NCBI GenBank assembly: GCA_965200115.1
Contig: OZ241336.1
Span: forward strand, 1-64,000
Source of the DNA: JAPOUP01 sp026708635
GTDB taxonomy: Bacteria; Pseudomonadota; Alphaproteobacteria; Rhodobacterales; Rhodobacteraceae
Length of the DNA: 64,000 nt
Reading direction: 5' to 3'
This document shows positions 17,472 through 26,982 of this stretch, one piece after another. How positions within the stretch are numbered: the first letter of the stretch is position 1; every line of letters starts with the position of its first letter. The position numbers and the translations under genes are program-made. The notes under the pieces are model-generated. The model was not told the origin of the DNA. It did not search any database and worked only from the letters and a program-made list of their open reading frames with translations.

Positions 17472-20400
17472 TTACATCGCCTCAAACACCAACGCGGGAA
17501 TTATGACTTCCCACGCATCACGCTTCAGCGTGTGGTGAAAGTTTGCGGCGCTATCTTCCCTACGCCGCCGAAGGATGGCCGCGACCTCGCCCCGCAGAAA
17601 CTTCGTGTGAGGCGGAGGCGCGAAGACTTTCGCCATGCGGCCGAGACTCCGACCGTGCGCATCCTCGATGTACCAAGCGCTTCGCATATATTCGAGCTTT
17701 ATCGGATCTCCGATCCGGGCATTTGAGGTTGCGGTATGCACCGAATGGCCATCTCGCTGGCGCCCCGCAAAGGAGAGATCGACCTTGCGCGCCTCAGCGG
17801 ACTGGAAGTAGCGCCTCGGTCCGGGAAAGGATGAAAGATCGGGCGTCACGCCGCGAACGAGAAGCGATGTGTGTCGTGTGGGCAGGTATCGGTGACTGTA
17901 GTTGCTCATGACCACCAAGTTGCGGCGGGCCCGCGTCATTGCCACGTAAAAAAGTCGCCTTGGGGCGTCCTGGTCCTCGTTGCGCGAAGGACGTTCCCAA
18001 CCTCCGTCGAGGATCACCACATCGTCAAACTCGAGTCCCTTGGCGCGATGGGCCGTCAGAAGCTTCAGTCCCCGTTGCTCTCCCCAGGCTTCCCGTGACC
18101 ATTCAGCAAACCACTCAATTACATCTCCCGCCGGCAAACTCTTCGTGTTCACTTCCCGCGCAAGCGCACCCAACCCTTCGCCGATCCGGTCGGTCCACGG
18201 AGATCTGTGGATTTTGTTCAGTATCCCGGTCAATTCCGCGAACGAAACCATGCGGCTGCGGTCCAGGCGAATCGCGTCAACGAAGCTTTGCGTTTCGCGC
18301 ATGCACCAAAGTCCCGGGAGCCGCTCGTTGGCGAGATCAACCGGAATGTTCAGAGCCTCCGCGAAGTCCCTGACCGGAGCCAGCCTGCGCCAATCCCTCG
18401 AAATGATGGCCGCTTTACTCCAGGTCCAATCTGGAACAAGCCGCGACATTCGAAGGAGCTCCTCGAGCGCGGCCATCGCTTGGGTATCGTTTCCCGGCGG
18501 ACACTCCACGATTTGCACCCGACCTCTGGCAACCGGGTCCAGTTCGGCCAGTTCGCCACCCGGCGGCTTCTTCCCTCGCGCCCGGTCGACGGTGATATCA
18601 TGGCCGGTCTTCATACGCTCGGCGGCGCGCTCAATCACGGCATTGGCGGCCGAGATGATGTTTCCGGTCGAACGATAGTTCTCCGTCAGATAAACGGGTT
18701 TAGCTCTGTAATCCTCTTCAAATTGCCTGATGTGACGGATGGAAGCCCCCGCAAACGAATAGATGTTTTGGTCGTCGTCACCTACGGCGAACAAACTGAT
18801 ACGCAACTCCGGATCATCGAGGCTTCGGCCGGCGACGGCCGCGATAAGTGCGTACTCTTCAGGCCCGACATCCTGATATTCGTCAACCAACAGCCAGCGG
18901 TAGCCCTGAATGAGCGTGTCGCGCAAACCTTCGTCACGCAGCATCCGCGCTGCGTCCTTGAGAAGATTGTCGAAGTTCAGGGTTTCATCGCCCGCTCTGC
19001 CGGCGAAGCTAACACCGACCAATCGCATCGCGAGGGAATGGATTGTGGAAACGGTGACGAAACGCGCTTCGTCCCCTATCAAAATTCGAAGTCGCTCACG
19101 GATTTCGGCGGCAGCGTGACGATTGTAAGCGAGAACGAGAATTCCGTTTGGATCCTCGCGCTTGATTTTCACGAGGAAAGCGATGCGATGCACAAGCACG
19201 CGGGTCTTGCCTGAGCCGGGGCCAGCCAAAACAAGGACATTTGTCCGCTCGCGATCATCGCGGACGATTTGTTCCTGCGCGAGGTTCCCAAGTGAGCCGA
19301 CAATGGCGTCCCAGGTCTGGCCCGTGGCCTGCCTGCGGGCCTCCGTTCCACGATCTGGCATCCATCGGCGCATGAACGTCTCCCGTTCAAGCGCGAAGTA
19401 GTCGGCCGCAAGTCTTTCTGCCGCCTCAATGCGTTCGAGTCCCTTTTCCGCATAGGCCGCCATCACATGGGTTTGGATTGTTTGCTCGGCGTAATGCTCC
19501 TCAAGGGGAGCGAAGTCCTGAACCGTGAAATTCCCGCCTTTGGGGGCAAGATGTAACGTTATCGCCGGGCGGAATACCGAAAGCCCTTTGCCCAATGTTA
19601 CAACCTGCTGTTCATGCAGCCATAATAGGGCCCGATCCATCAGCCTGTTTGGATCCCTGACCGCACCCCGCAACATAATGTCGCCGCTGATGGTTGCCAG
19701 CAGGCCACCCAATGTCGTTTCGACCTGTATATCCTTGCCCTGAACGCCTTTCGGCACTTTCCCGATAAGATGCGACAAAAGCCGTTCGGCGCCCTGCCTT
19801 CGTGTTTCGGCCGTTCTATCGACAACCGCCCAAGGGCGCTGCAGGCGCACGAGCAGGCTGCTTCTTGAAGCCTTTCTTACATGTAGGTTACCACGCCCTC
19901 CCTCCATGTCTCGACCGTCTTGCGCCATTCCCCTTAGGAGGCCTTCAATGATGTCCGGCCGAACCGAACCGTGACCGGCTTCCCGAAGAACCTGACTGGT
20001 TGCCGTCAAGTTGAAAGGGGTCGGCTCGCCATCGTCGGCGTCCGGCGCCTCCTCGCGCAATTTCGCGACCAGTTCAGCCTCAAGCTTCGAGGCTTCCTTA
20101 AACCGGGCGAGCGAAGCGTCCCTTACGCCAACATGAACAAAGATCGTGATGTTCGTATCGTCATTGGCGATGCCCAGCGCCTCCAGGTCGGCCATCGCTC
20201 CACGCAATGCCGGCCCGGCCAAACCACTCGCACCGCTCAGTTCGTCGGTCGAAATTCCCTCTTCAGCGGGCGCGTTAATGATGTGCCGGACAATGCATAG
20301 GAGCTGATGCCGGCGAACGGCTGTAATGCCGGCTTGATCGAGAATTTGTTTTGCTTGGTCCAGATCGCGAATTATCAATGAGGCGGGAAAAACCTGGACC

Positions 20401-22631
20401 CGGTTTTCCTCCCGCCGCAGAAGCCTGGCTTCTTCCAGCCATGCGACCGCGGTTTTGACCCGGGTGTCATCCGTGGCGCTTTCGCGTTTGAATTCGTGGT
20501 CTTTCTCTTCCTTTACGATCTCACCCGAAGTCGCGACGACCTCGCCGTCTTTACGCGTTCTGCCATCGAGTCTTCTGAGCGCCTTGAGAATCGCTCCGAT
20601 TTCATGGCGGGCCAAGCGGGAGCGGGCGCTCAAACCGAACTGACGGTCAACGTCCTCGGCGTTGAAGAGCAGTATGCATTGGGCGGGATTTCGATCACGA
20701 CCGGCTCTTCCGGCTTCCTGCAAATAGTTCTCAAGCGAGCCGGGAACGTCCCCGTGAATAACGAGACGGATGTCGGGCTTGTCAATCCCCATACCGAAGG
20801 CATTCGTTGCGGCGATGACCCTCAGTTCTCCAACCCTGAAGGCTTCCTGTATGTCACGCTTCTCCTCCGCGCCGAGACCGGCGTGATATCGTTCCGCGGC
20901 GAGCCCCTGTCGCTTGAGGAACTCGGCCACTCGCTCCGTCGCGGAGCGTGTGGCGCAGTATATGACGGCCCCTGACGCTCCGTTCGCCGGCAGGTGGTTC
21001 TCCAGTGCGTTCAGGATGTCCGCCATTTTCGTGGACCGCTGCGTCGGAAGCACCTGGAACCCCAGGTTTGATCGGGACGCGCCTCCATCAAACAGGTTCA
21101 ATTCACGGCCAAGGCGCTCGCGAAAATGTCCGCGGATATCCTCCACCACGCCTGGCTTCGCCGTAGCGGTGAGGCAGAGAATTTGGGGGATCCCGTCGCC
21201 TGAACGCTCCGAAATGAAACGCCCGACGTAACGATAGTCAGGCCTGAAGTCGTGCCCCCATTTCGACACGCAATGAGCTTCGTCCAGAACCCAAAGACCG
21301 ACCTCTCTCTGGGCAAGAACCGAACGTACCGACACATTCCGAAGCTGCTCCGGCGAAATCAGCAATATCGCCGCATCTCCCAGACGCACCCTGTCCAAGG
21401 CGTCGTGACGCTCGGGCAACGACAGCAATCCATTGACCGTCACGGCGGAGGAGATACCGGCTCGCGACAGCCCCTGCACCTGGTCCGCCATAAGCGCGAC
21501 CAAAGGTGAGATAACGACAGTCAGCGCACCGGTTCTGTCGAATTTCGAGAGAGCGGGAATCTGGTAGCAGATGGACTTGCCGGTACCTGTCGGCAAAATT
21601 CCCAGCAGGCTCTCTCCACTCATCGCACTTTCAACAATCCGTTCCTGAAGAGGACGGCCGAATTCGTCCATGGGTTTGGGTCGAAAGTCGTCGAATCCGA
21701 ACCACCGGATCAGCGCCTCTTTTGGATCATTGTTTGAGCGGCAGAAATCACACTTTGGATCGCCGCAATCACTGTCCCGTAGATCCCTTACGATACGCGA
21801 AGCCTGTGGAAACTGCCTCCGCACCCATGGGGGCATGACAGAGTCTCCACCCGCCACCGAAATCCACGACAGGGCGTATGCCATGGGCCAGCATTGATCC
21901 GTCTCGCTCAGCCGTTCCAGGCTTCGCTCGATCATTGATGGGCAAGCGGACCCGGCAAGCAATCGACGGATCGCGCCATGGGCCTCGTCTCGCTCGGGAA
22001 CCCGCAGGCGCCGGACGCTCGAGAACAGGCGGGCGAAGCCGTCGCTCGAATTGGCGCGGCCGCATAGGTAGTGATATGCAGCCAGAGTGTCGGGCGAATG
22101 TCGGTTCAGTTGGTTGAACGCGGCGATCTGGTTCTGGAGGACTTCAAAAACGAGCCGCGCGTCATACTCAGGATCATTGCGATGTCCGGTCTGCAGCCGT
22201 CCGTCTTGATAGTGTTTGACAAGATGATGATATGGGTTCCTTGGGAATGCCAGCGGATTGAGCCATAGCGTATCAATCGGAGCCTCAGCCAGCCTCTGGA
22301 ATCTGGACGATTCCGCTATCAGATACGGCAAATCATGACACAAAATGTTGTGGCCGATGACGTGATCAAAACCCAGGCAGTACTCATCCAGTCTCTTCAA
22401 TGATTGGCGAACATTGCCGTTTGCCACCAGACCCGGACGCTCGATGTCTCGGCTGACCGCCGCGAACGCGAAAATCTCCGCCCGTTCGGGATCGACTTCA
22501 AGATCGATGGAAACGCATCGGTTCAGAATGTCGGGCAAGTTTGGTTGCTCGGCTGTTTCCATTCTCGAAGGCGGCGTTGCTTCAACAATCCAAAACTCCG
22601 AACTGACGTCGTTTTCAAGTACTCTTTGCAT
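17472..22631 (-). CDS. Exonuclease-RecQ-UvrD helicase fusion
   Basis: A 1719-residue, three-module DNA-processing protein. Residues about 35-175 look like a DnaQ-type (DEDD) 3'-5' exonuclease: Asp43 and Glu45 in SIDLEVD, HN at 94-95 with Asp100, and Asp157. Residues about 325-660 are a RecQ-type SF2 helicase: Walker A TGTGKS ending at 353, DEAH at 450-453 and QEAGRAGRDR at 638-647. Residues about 1105-1600 are a UvrD/Rep-type SF1 helicase: AGPGSGKT at 1136-1143, DEYQD at 1250-1254, GDDDQNIYSFAGA at 1284-1296 and YVAMTRARRNL at 1562-1572. Three Cys (289, 294, 297) lie before the RecQ core rather than after it. The C-terminal 80 residues form a separate unassigned domain. It sits between lnt and metK, which usually lie close together. 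A role in repair or in defence against foreign DNA is inference. Confidence 0.95.
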   Translation of the reverse strand: MQRVLENDVSSEFWIVEATPPSRMETAEQPNLPDILNRCVSIDLEVDPERAEIFAFAAVSRDIERPGLVANGNVRQSLKRLDEYCLGFDHVIGHNILCHDLPYLIAESSRFQRLAEAPIDTLWLNPLAFPRNPYHHLVKHYQDGRLQTGHRNDPEYDARLVFEVLQNQIAAFNQLNRHSPDTLAAYHYLCGRANSSDGFARLFSSVRRLRVPERDEAHGAIRRLLAGSACPSMIERSLERLSETDQCWPMAYALSWISVAGGDSVMPPWVRRQFPQASRIVRDLRDSDCGDPKCDFCRSNNDPKEALIRWFGFDDFRPKPMDEFGRPLQERIVESAMSGESLLGILPTGTGKSICYQIPALSKFDRTGALTVVISPLVALMADQVQGLSRAGISSAVTVNGLLSLPERHDALDRVRLGDAAILLISPEQLRNVSVRSVLAQREVGLWVLDEAHCVSKWGHDFRPDYRYVGRFISERSGDGIPQILCLTATAKPGVVEDIRGHFRERLGRELNLFDGGASRSNLGFQVLPTQRSTKMADILNALENHLPANGASGAVIYCATRSATERVAEFLKRQGLAAERYHAGLGAEEKRDIQEAFRVGELRVIAATNAFGMGIDKPDIRLVIHGDVPGSLENYLQEAGRAGRDRNPAQCILLFNAEDVDRQFGLSARSRLARHEIGAILKALRRLDGRTRKDGEVVATSGEIVKEEKDHEFKRESATDDTRVKTAVAWLEEARLLRREENRVQVFPASLIIRDLDQAKQILDQAGITAVRRHQLLCIVRHIINAPAEEGISTDELSGASGLAGPALRGAMADLEALGIANDDTNITIFVHVGVRDASLARFKEASKLEAELVAKLREEAPDADDGEPTPFNLTATSQVLREAGHGSVRPDIIEGLLRGMAQDGRDMEGGRGNLHVRKASRSSLLVRLQRPWAVVDRTAETRRQGAERLLSHLIGKVPKGVQGKDIQVETTLGGLLATISGDIMLRGAVRDPNRLMDRALLWLHEQQVVTLGKGLSVFRPAITLHLAPKGGNFTVQDFAPLEEHYAEQTIQTHVMAAYAEKGLERIEAAERLAADYFALERETFMRRWMPDRGTEARRQATGQTWDAIVGSLGNLAQEQIVRDDRERTNVLVLAGPGSGKTRVLVHRIAFLVKIKREDPNGILVLAYNRHAAAEIRERLRILIGDEARFVTVSTIHSLAMRLVGVSFAGRAGDETLNFDNLLKDAARMLRDEGLRDTLIQGYRWLLVDEYQDVGPEEYALIAAVAGRSLDDPELRISLFAVGDDDQNIYSFAGASIRHIRQFEEDYRAKPVYLTENYRSTGNIISAANAVIERAAERMKTGHDITVDRARGKKPPGGELAELDPVARGRVQIVECPPGNDTQAMAALEELLRMSRLVPDWTWSKAAIISRDWRRLAPVRDFAEALNIPVDLANERLPGLWCMRETQSFVDAIRLDRSRMVSFAELTGILNKIHRSPWTDRIGEGLGALAREVNTKSLPAGDVIEWFAEWSREAWGEQRGLKLLTAHRAKGLEFDDVVILDGGWERPSRNEDQDAPRRLFYVAMTRARRNLVVMSNYSHRYLPTRHTSLLVRGVTPDLSSFPGPRRYFQSAEARKVDLSFAGRQRDGHSVHTATSNARIGDPIKLEYMRSAWYIEDAHGRSLGRMAKVFAPPPHTKFLRGEVAAILRRRREDSAANFHHTLKRDAWEVIIPALVFEAM

Positions 22632-22984
22632 GTATCGGACGCATGGCAGGGCTCATAACGGAGCCCTGATAGCAAGCCGCTCGCCTTGATCAGACCCTTG
22701 GCGGCGCTCATTGCCGGATGTCCGCCGTCAGAGCCGTTTTGGAGAGTCCGGGTAGCCCGTGATCCGGCACCAGGCCTCGGCCTGGAGCCGGGTTCGGAGG
22801 CAGGGCACCTTGATCTTGGCCACCCCGGCCTTCCGCTCTCCGGCTTTCTTGAAGCTCGCGTCCGGGTCAATCATGAAGCGCCGCACGGATTCCCCGTGCC
22901 TGATGAGGCGCTCATGCGGGTTGCGTGCGTCGGGCCTAGCCTCAATTACATACCGGGCCCCGCCTAAGATCGTTCCAACGCGGA
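22632..22984. other. Spacer with strong hairpins upstream of helicase fusion
   Basis: About 350 bases between lnt and the fusion gene, both on the minus strand. It has two marked structures. At 22764-22791 arms CCGGC-A-CCAGGCC and GGCCTGG-A-GCCGG face each other across a two-base loop. At 22872-22916 nested arms CATG, AGCGCC and GCACGG pair with CCGTGC, GGCGCT and CATG. No gene is supported. It may hold a structured RNA, a terminator for lnt or a repeat element. Confidence 0.5.
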
Positions 22985-24520
22985 TTATCCTTCACGCTCC
23001 ACGAAACGGGCGGGATTCATCGATCGATGCGCGAACAGCCCCGCAAGGAGCAGAACCAGGATGCAGGTGGCGAACCAGTCGCCGGTAAGCGAATATAATG
23101 TGGGAGGCAGCGGAGGAGGAAGGCCGACGTCAACATGGCCCGCGCGGCCGAGCGGCAGAAACGCCTCGATCTTCCCACGCGCGTCTATCACCGCCGACAC
23201 GCCGGTATTGGCTACCCTCACCATCGGCACGCCCTGCTCTACCGCCCTCAGCCGAGCCTGCGCCAAATGCTGGTAGGGACCGGATATCTCGCCGAACCAG
23301 GCATCATTGGTGATCTGCAGCATCCATGCGGGCCGTTCCGGCGCGGCCGCGACGTCCTGCGGGAATATCGCCTCATAACAGATGAGCGGCAGCGCTTGGC
23401 CCAATGGTCCGAAATCGACGAGCCGAGCTCCCGGACCGGGACTGTAGCCGAATCCATGGCGTGCCGAATAGTTCGTGAAACCGACGCGGGCCATGAGATC
23501 TCCAAGCGGAACGTATTCACCGAACGGAACAAGGTGATGTTTGTCGTAGACGTCCGCCACGGCGCCGGAGCCGTCAATGACGACGAGACTGTTATGAACG
23601 CGCCAGTCAACCCTTCTCTGGATTCCGAGGACAACCGGAACACCGGCCGCGGCATCGACGATGCGGTCAATCGCCGGGCCCGCGCGGTCGAGCATCATCG
23701 GAACCGCCAGTTCCGGCCAGATTATCAGATCCGGACGCCTCGCTGACCCGGCGGCGGACTGCTCCAGCATCCTCTGAAAGAATATCGGAGCGTGATCGGG
23801 ATCCCATTTGAGGTGCTGCGGGGCATTGGGCTGCACCATCCGAAGGACCGGGCGATCCCGCTCGGATCCGGGAGTCGGCTGGTTCGCCACCCATGCCCCC
23901 ACCGCGTAAAGTCCCGCAAACGGAAGCATGACGAGCAGCGCCACGGGGCGCCGCCGCTGGAATGCCAGGGGGAGTGTCGCGGCGAACAGCGTCAATAGCG
24001 TCAGCCCATGCGGACCGATCCACGCCGCCAGCTGCATCGGTGACCAGCCGATCCAGATTTGTCCGATCAACGCCCAAGGAAATCCGGTCAGCAGGTAGGA
24101 GCGCGCGAGTTCGGCGAGCGCCATCCCGCAGGGCCAGGCGATCACGGATATCCGGCCCTGGAATGACAGCCAACTCGCGAGCCACCACGCCGCGCTCCAG
24201 AACAAGGCGAAGCCACCAGCGGTAATGACGAGCGCGAATGGTGCCATCCAGCCATGACGTGACGGGTCAACAAGAAAAGGCTCTACGATCCAGGACAGGG
24301 TTGCCGCGAAATACCCCGCACCGAACGCCCAGCCCATAACCCCCGCCATACGTGGGCCTGCCGTTCGGCGGAACAGAACGAATGCCAGCGCAAGTCCGGC
24401 CAGAGCGACCAAAGGCAGCGAAACCGGAGCGTGACCCAACGCGGCCAGACCGCCCGACAGGACCGCGGCCGCCATGGGTACCCACATCGATCGTCCGGGA
24501 ATCGACCTACCGTCAGCCAT
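22985..24520 (-). CDS. lnt: Apolipoprotein N-acyltransferase
   Basis: A 511-residue inner-membrane enzyme that adds the third acyl chain to the N-terminal Cys of lipoproteins. Six or so membrane segments fill the first 200 residues, followed by a periplasmic nitrilase-like (CN-hydrolase) domain and a final membrane segment. The catalytic Glu, Lys and Cys are seen in LIIWPELAVPM, YDKHHLVPFGEYVPLGD and LICYEAIFP. Its start overlaps the corC stop by eight bases (ATGGCTGA), so translation is probably coupled. It belongs to the conserved block phoH-ybeY-corC-lnt. Confidence 0.97.
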   Translation of the reverse strand: MADGRSIPGRSMWVPMAAAVLSGGLAALGHAPVSLPLVALAGLALAFVLFRRTAGPRMAGVMGWAFGAGYFAATLSWIVEPFLVDPSRHGWMAPFALVITAGGFALFWSAAWWLASWLSFQGRISVIAWPCGMALAELARSYLLTGFPWALIGQIWIGWSPMQLAAWIGPHGLTLLTLFAATLPLAFQRRRPVALLVMLPFAGLYAVGAWVANQPTPGSERDRPVLRMVQPNAPQHLKWDPDHAPIFFQRMLEQSAAGSARRPDLIIWPELAVPMMLDRAGPAIDRIVDAAAGVPVVLGIQRRVDWRVHNSLVVIDGSGAVADVYDKHHLVPFGEYVPLGDLMARVGFTNYSARHGFGYSPGPGARLVDFGPLGQALPLICYEAIFPQDVAAAPERPAWMLQITNDAWFGEISGPYQHLAQARLRAVEQGVPMVRVANTGVSAVIDARGKIEAFLPLGRAGHVDVGLPPPLPPTLYSLTGDWFATCILVLLLAGLFAHRSMNPARFVEREG

Positions 24521-25406
24521 CGTCCGGGAAATGGACCCTTACCCGCAGCCGCTTGATCCGGCGCGGGTCCGCGTCAACAACCTCGAATTCCGTTCCCTGC
24601 GGATGTCGAATCACCTCGCCGCGAACCGGCACGCCACGGGACAGCATGAATACAAGGCCGCCGAGCGTGTCTATCTCCTCGCTTTCCTTCTGTTCCGCCA
24701 GCCGCAGGCTGAGTCCGATCTCCTTCTCGAACTCGGCGAGAGGTGACTTCGCGCGCGCCAGGTAGCAGCCGGGCTTCTCCAGCGTCCAGAACTCGCCCTC
24801 GTCGATGTCGTGCTCGTCCTCGATCTCGCCGAGCACCTGCTCGATCAAGTCCTCGATGCTCACAAGCCCATCCACACCACCGTATTCGTCGATCACCAAC
24901 GCAAGGTGCATCCTCTGGCTCTGCATCTTTCTTAGTAGCACTCCGATGGGCATGGACGGTGGCGCGAACAGGAGCGGTCTCAACATCTTGCGCAGGACAA
25001 ACCTGCCACCCTTACCGTTGAAACCGTGATTCAGGGCGAAGTCTTTCAGGTGAATCAAACCCTTCGGACTGTCGAGCGTCCCCTCGTAAACGGGCAGGCG
25101 TGTCAGCCCGCTCTCCCGAAAGATCTCCACGAGTCTATCCTTACCGATAGTGATCGGCACCGATACGATGTCAGCCTTGGGAAGCGCCACATCCTCGACC
25201 CGCAGTCGACGTAGATTCACCATGTCGGGCCATGACGCGGCGGGCGCGCGGTCTACCTGTTCAGAACCTGCGCGAGCCGTGGACGTCCCGCCGTCTCCGA
25301 TAGCGAGCGCACCGAATAACCGGCCGATCAAACCGCGCCGCCCGTCGCCCGCACGATCCCGCGCGCCATGCGCCGCGCTAGAGGACCCGCCGTCCGAGTC
25401 ACCCAT
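24513..25406 (-). CDS. CorC/HlyC-type CBS-domain protein
   Basis: A 297-residue cytoplasmic protein with a pair of CBS domains (about residues 75-205, including IVSVPITIGKDRLVEIFRESGLTRLPVYEG and ALVIDEYGGVDGLVSIEDLIEQVLGEI) and the C-terminal CorC_HlyC transporter-associated domain (about 220-295). Family members are implicated in Mg2+/Co2+ efflux and often called hemolysin-like, although haemolytic activity is doubtful. The ybeY-corC-lnt order is widespread in proteobacteria. It starts with ATG 41 bases after ybeY. Confidence 0.93.
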   Translation of the reverse strand: MGDSDGGSSSAAHGARDRAGDGRRGLIGRLFGALAIGDGGTSTARAGSEQVDRAPAASWPDMVNLRRLRVEDVALPKADIVSVPITIGKDRLVEIFRESGLTRLPVYEGTLDSPKGLIHLKDFALNHGFNGKGGRFVLRKMLRPLLFAPPSMPIGVLLRKMQSQRMHLALVIDEYGGVDGLVSIEDLIEQVLGEIEDEHDIDEGEFWTLEKPGCYLARAKSPLAEFEKEIGLSLRLAEQKESEEIDTLGGLVFMLSRGVPVRGEVIRHPQGTEFEVVDADPRRIKRLRVRVHFPDDG

Positions 25407-25447
25407 ATTCCCTTTCCATTGTTTCCGGATCGATGGTGACCCGTAAC

Positions 25448-25948
25448 TCAGTATGGACGCTTAATCCCGAGGGTTGCAAGTATCTCGGTTTCCAGAAACT
25501 CCATCCGCTCCGAATTCCTGTCATCCGTGTGATCATACCCAAGGAGGTGCAACAAACCATGGACCACAAGGTGGCTGACATGGTCGGACAAAGTCCCGCC
25601 CTGACCCGCCGCCTCGCGCCGGCAGGTCTCGTAGGCGAGAGCGATATCCCCGAGATCCCCGCCGGGCGGAAACGGCGGATCACCGCCCGGGGTCACGGGC
25701 GCGCGGCTGGCGGACGGCCAGCTCAGCACGTTGGTGGGCCGGCGCTGGCCGCGGAAATCCCGGTTGAGCGCCTCGATCCGCGCATCGTCGCAACCCAAGA
25801 GGCAGAAGCGGAACGCCGCCGGATCGAGGTTAAGATATTCCAGTGTTGTCCGAGACGCATCGCGTGCGAGCGCATCGAGCCCGGCCGTTTTCCAGCGCGC
25901 GTCCTCAATGACGGAATCCACGAGTTCCGGTTCGGGATCGCCGCTCAC
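25448..25948 (-). CDS. ybeY: Endoribonuclease YbeY
   Basis: A 166-residue zinc-dependent RNase that matures the 3' end of 16S rRNA and takes part in ribosome quality control. The metal-binding motif HGLLHLLGYDH (HxxxHxxxxxH) is intact near residue 130, and the preceding RPTNVLSWPS and GDIALAYETCRREA segments are characteristic. It starts with GTG inside the phoH stop (GTGA overlap). Its position downstream of phoH is the standard arrangement. Confidence 0.96.
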   Translation of the reverse strand: MSGDPEPELVDSVIEDARWKTAGLDALARDASRTTLEYLNLDPAAFRFCLLGCDDARIEALNRDFRGQRRPTNVLSWPSASRAPVTPGGDPPFPPGGDLGDIALAYETCRREAAGQGGTLSDHVSHLVVHGLLHLLGYDHTDDRNSERMEFLETEILATLGIKRPY

Positions 25949-26982
25949 GGTGGCGCTGGGGCGCCGGGAATTTCGCGCTCGTAGGCATCGACGATCCGCG
26001 CGACCAGATGGTGGCGCACTACATCCCTTGAGGTGAACCGGTCAAAGGAAATTCCCTTGACCGAGCGCAGGCGACGTTCGGCGTCGGCAAGCCCCGATGC
26101 CTGGCCACCGGGCAGATCCACCTGACTGAGATCGCCCGTGACAACCATGCGGCTCCCTTCCCCGATGCGCGTCAGGAACATCTTCATCTGCATTTCGGTG
26201 GCGTTCTGCGCCTCATCGAGCAGCACGAAACTGTTCAGTAGCGTCCGTCCCCTCATGAAAGCCAGCGGCGCGATCTCGATCTTCTTCTCTTCGATGAATT
26301 TCGCGATCTGCCTGCCGGGCAGGCAGTCGTGCAGCGCGTCATAGAGCGGCTGCATGTAAGGATCGACTTTCTCCTTCATGTCCCCGGGAAGGAAACCAAG
26401 GCGCTCGCCGGCTTCCACGGCCGGTCGGCTGAGAACGATCCGGTCCACCTTTCCGCCGAGGAACATCGATACGCCCGCAGCGACCGCAAGGTATGTCTTG
26501 CCGGTACCGGCCGGCCCGATGGAAAACGCGAGTTCATGTTCGAACAGGTTCCTGACATACGCTTTCTGAGCCGCCGTGCGTGGAACGACAGATTTTTTCC
26601 GCGTCTTGATTTCGACACGCCCGTCGATGAACCTCTCCGTCGGGCTATCGACCCGCGTTTCGCCTCCCCCCGCCGGTGCCGACAGGGCCAACCGGATCGC
26701 GCCATCGATCTCCCCCGAGCCGATGGCATATCCATCCTCGAGCCTTTCGTAGAGGTCACGAAGCACCTGAACCGCCAGTTCGCCCGTCCGTGGCTCACCG
26801 ACCACCGCCAGCCTGTTTCCCCTCCGAAGAATCTGCACTCCCAGTTTGCGCTCGACAAGAATGAGATTACGGTCAAATTCTCCGCAGAGGTCGATCAGCA
26901 GACGGTTGTCGGAAAGCTCCAGCGACGTCTCCCAAAGAGACCCCTCCAGGCTTTCGGCATGCGAATGGGCGTTTGTTTCCAA
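25945..26982 (-). CDS. phoH: PhoH-family ATPase (YbeZ)
   Basis: A 345-residue P-loop ATPase. The N-terminal third holds a KH-like region, the ATPase core has Walker A GPAGTGKTYLAVAAG and Walker B FVLLDEAQNAT, and SRMVVTGDLSQVDLPGG follows. YbeZ is a probable RNA helicase that interacts with YbeY. The start is a TTG preceded by GGGAG, a rare initiation codon for this family. miaB, which usually precedes phoH on the same strand, lies divergently here, almost 1 kb away. Confidence 0.95.
   Translation of the reverse strand: METNAHSHAESLEGSLWETSLELSDNRLLIDLCGEFDRNLILVERKLGVQILRRGNRLAVVGEPRTGELAVQVLRDLYERLEDGYAIGSGEIDGAIRLALSAPAGGGETRVDSPTERFIDGRVEIKTRKKSVVPRTAAQKAYVRNLFEHELAFSIGPAGTGKTYLAVAAGVSMFLGGKVDRIVLSRPAVEAGERLGFLPGDMKEKVDPYMQPLYDALHDCLPGRQIAKFIEEKKIEIAPLAFMRGRTLLNSFVLLDEAQNATEMQMKMFLTRIGEGSRMVVTGDLSQVDLPGGQASGLADAERRLRSVKGISFDRFTSRDVVRHHLVARIVDAYEREIPGAPAPP

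Noticed and set aside
22741..22800. Possible tRNA-like T-arm (GGGTTCGGA)
   Set aside because: No cloverleaf can be built; the bases belong to a long simple hairpin.
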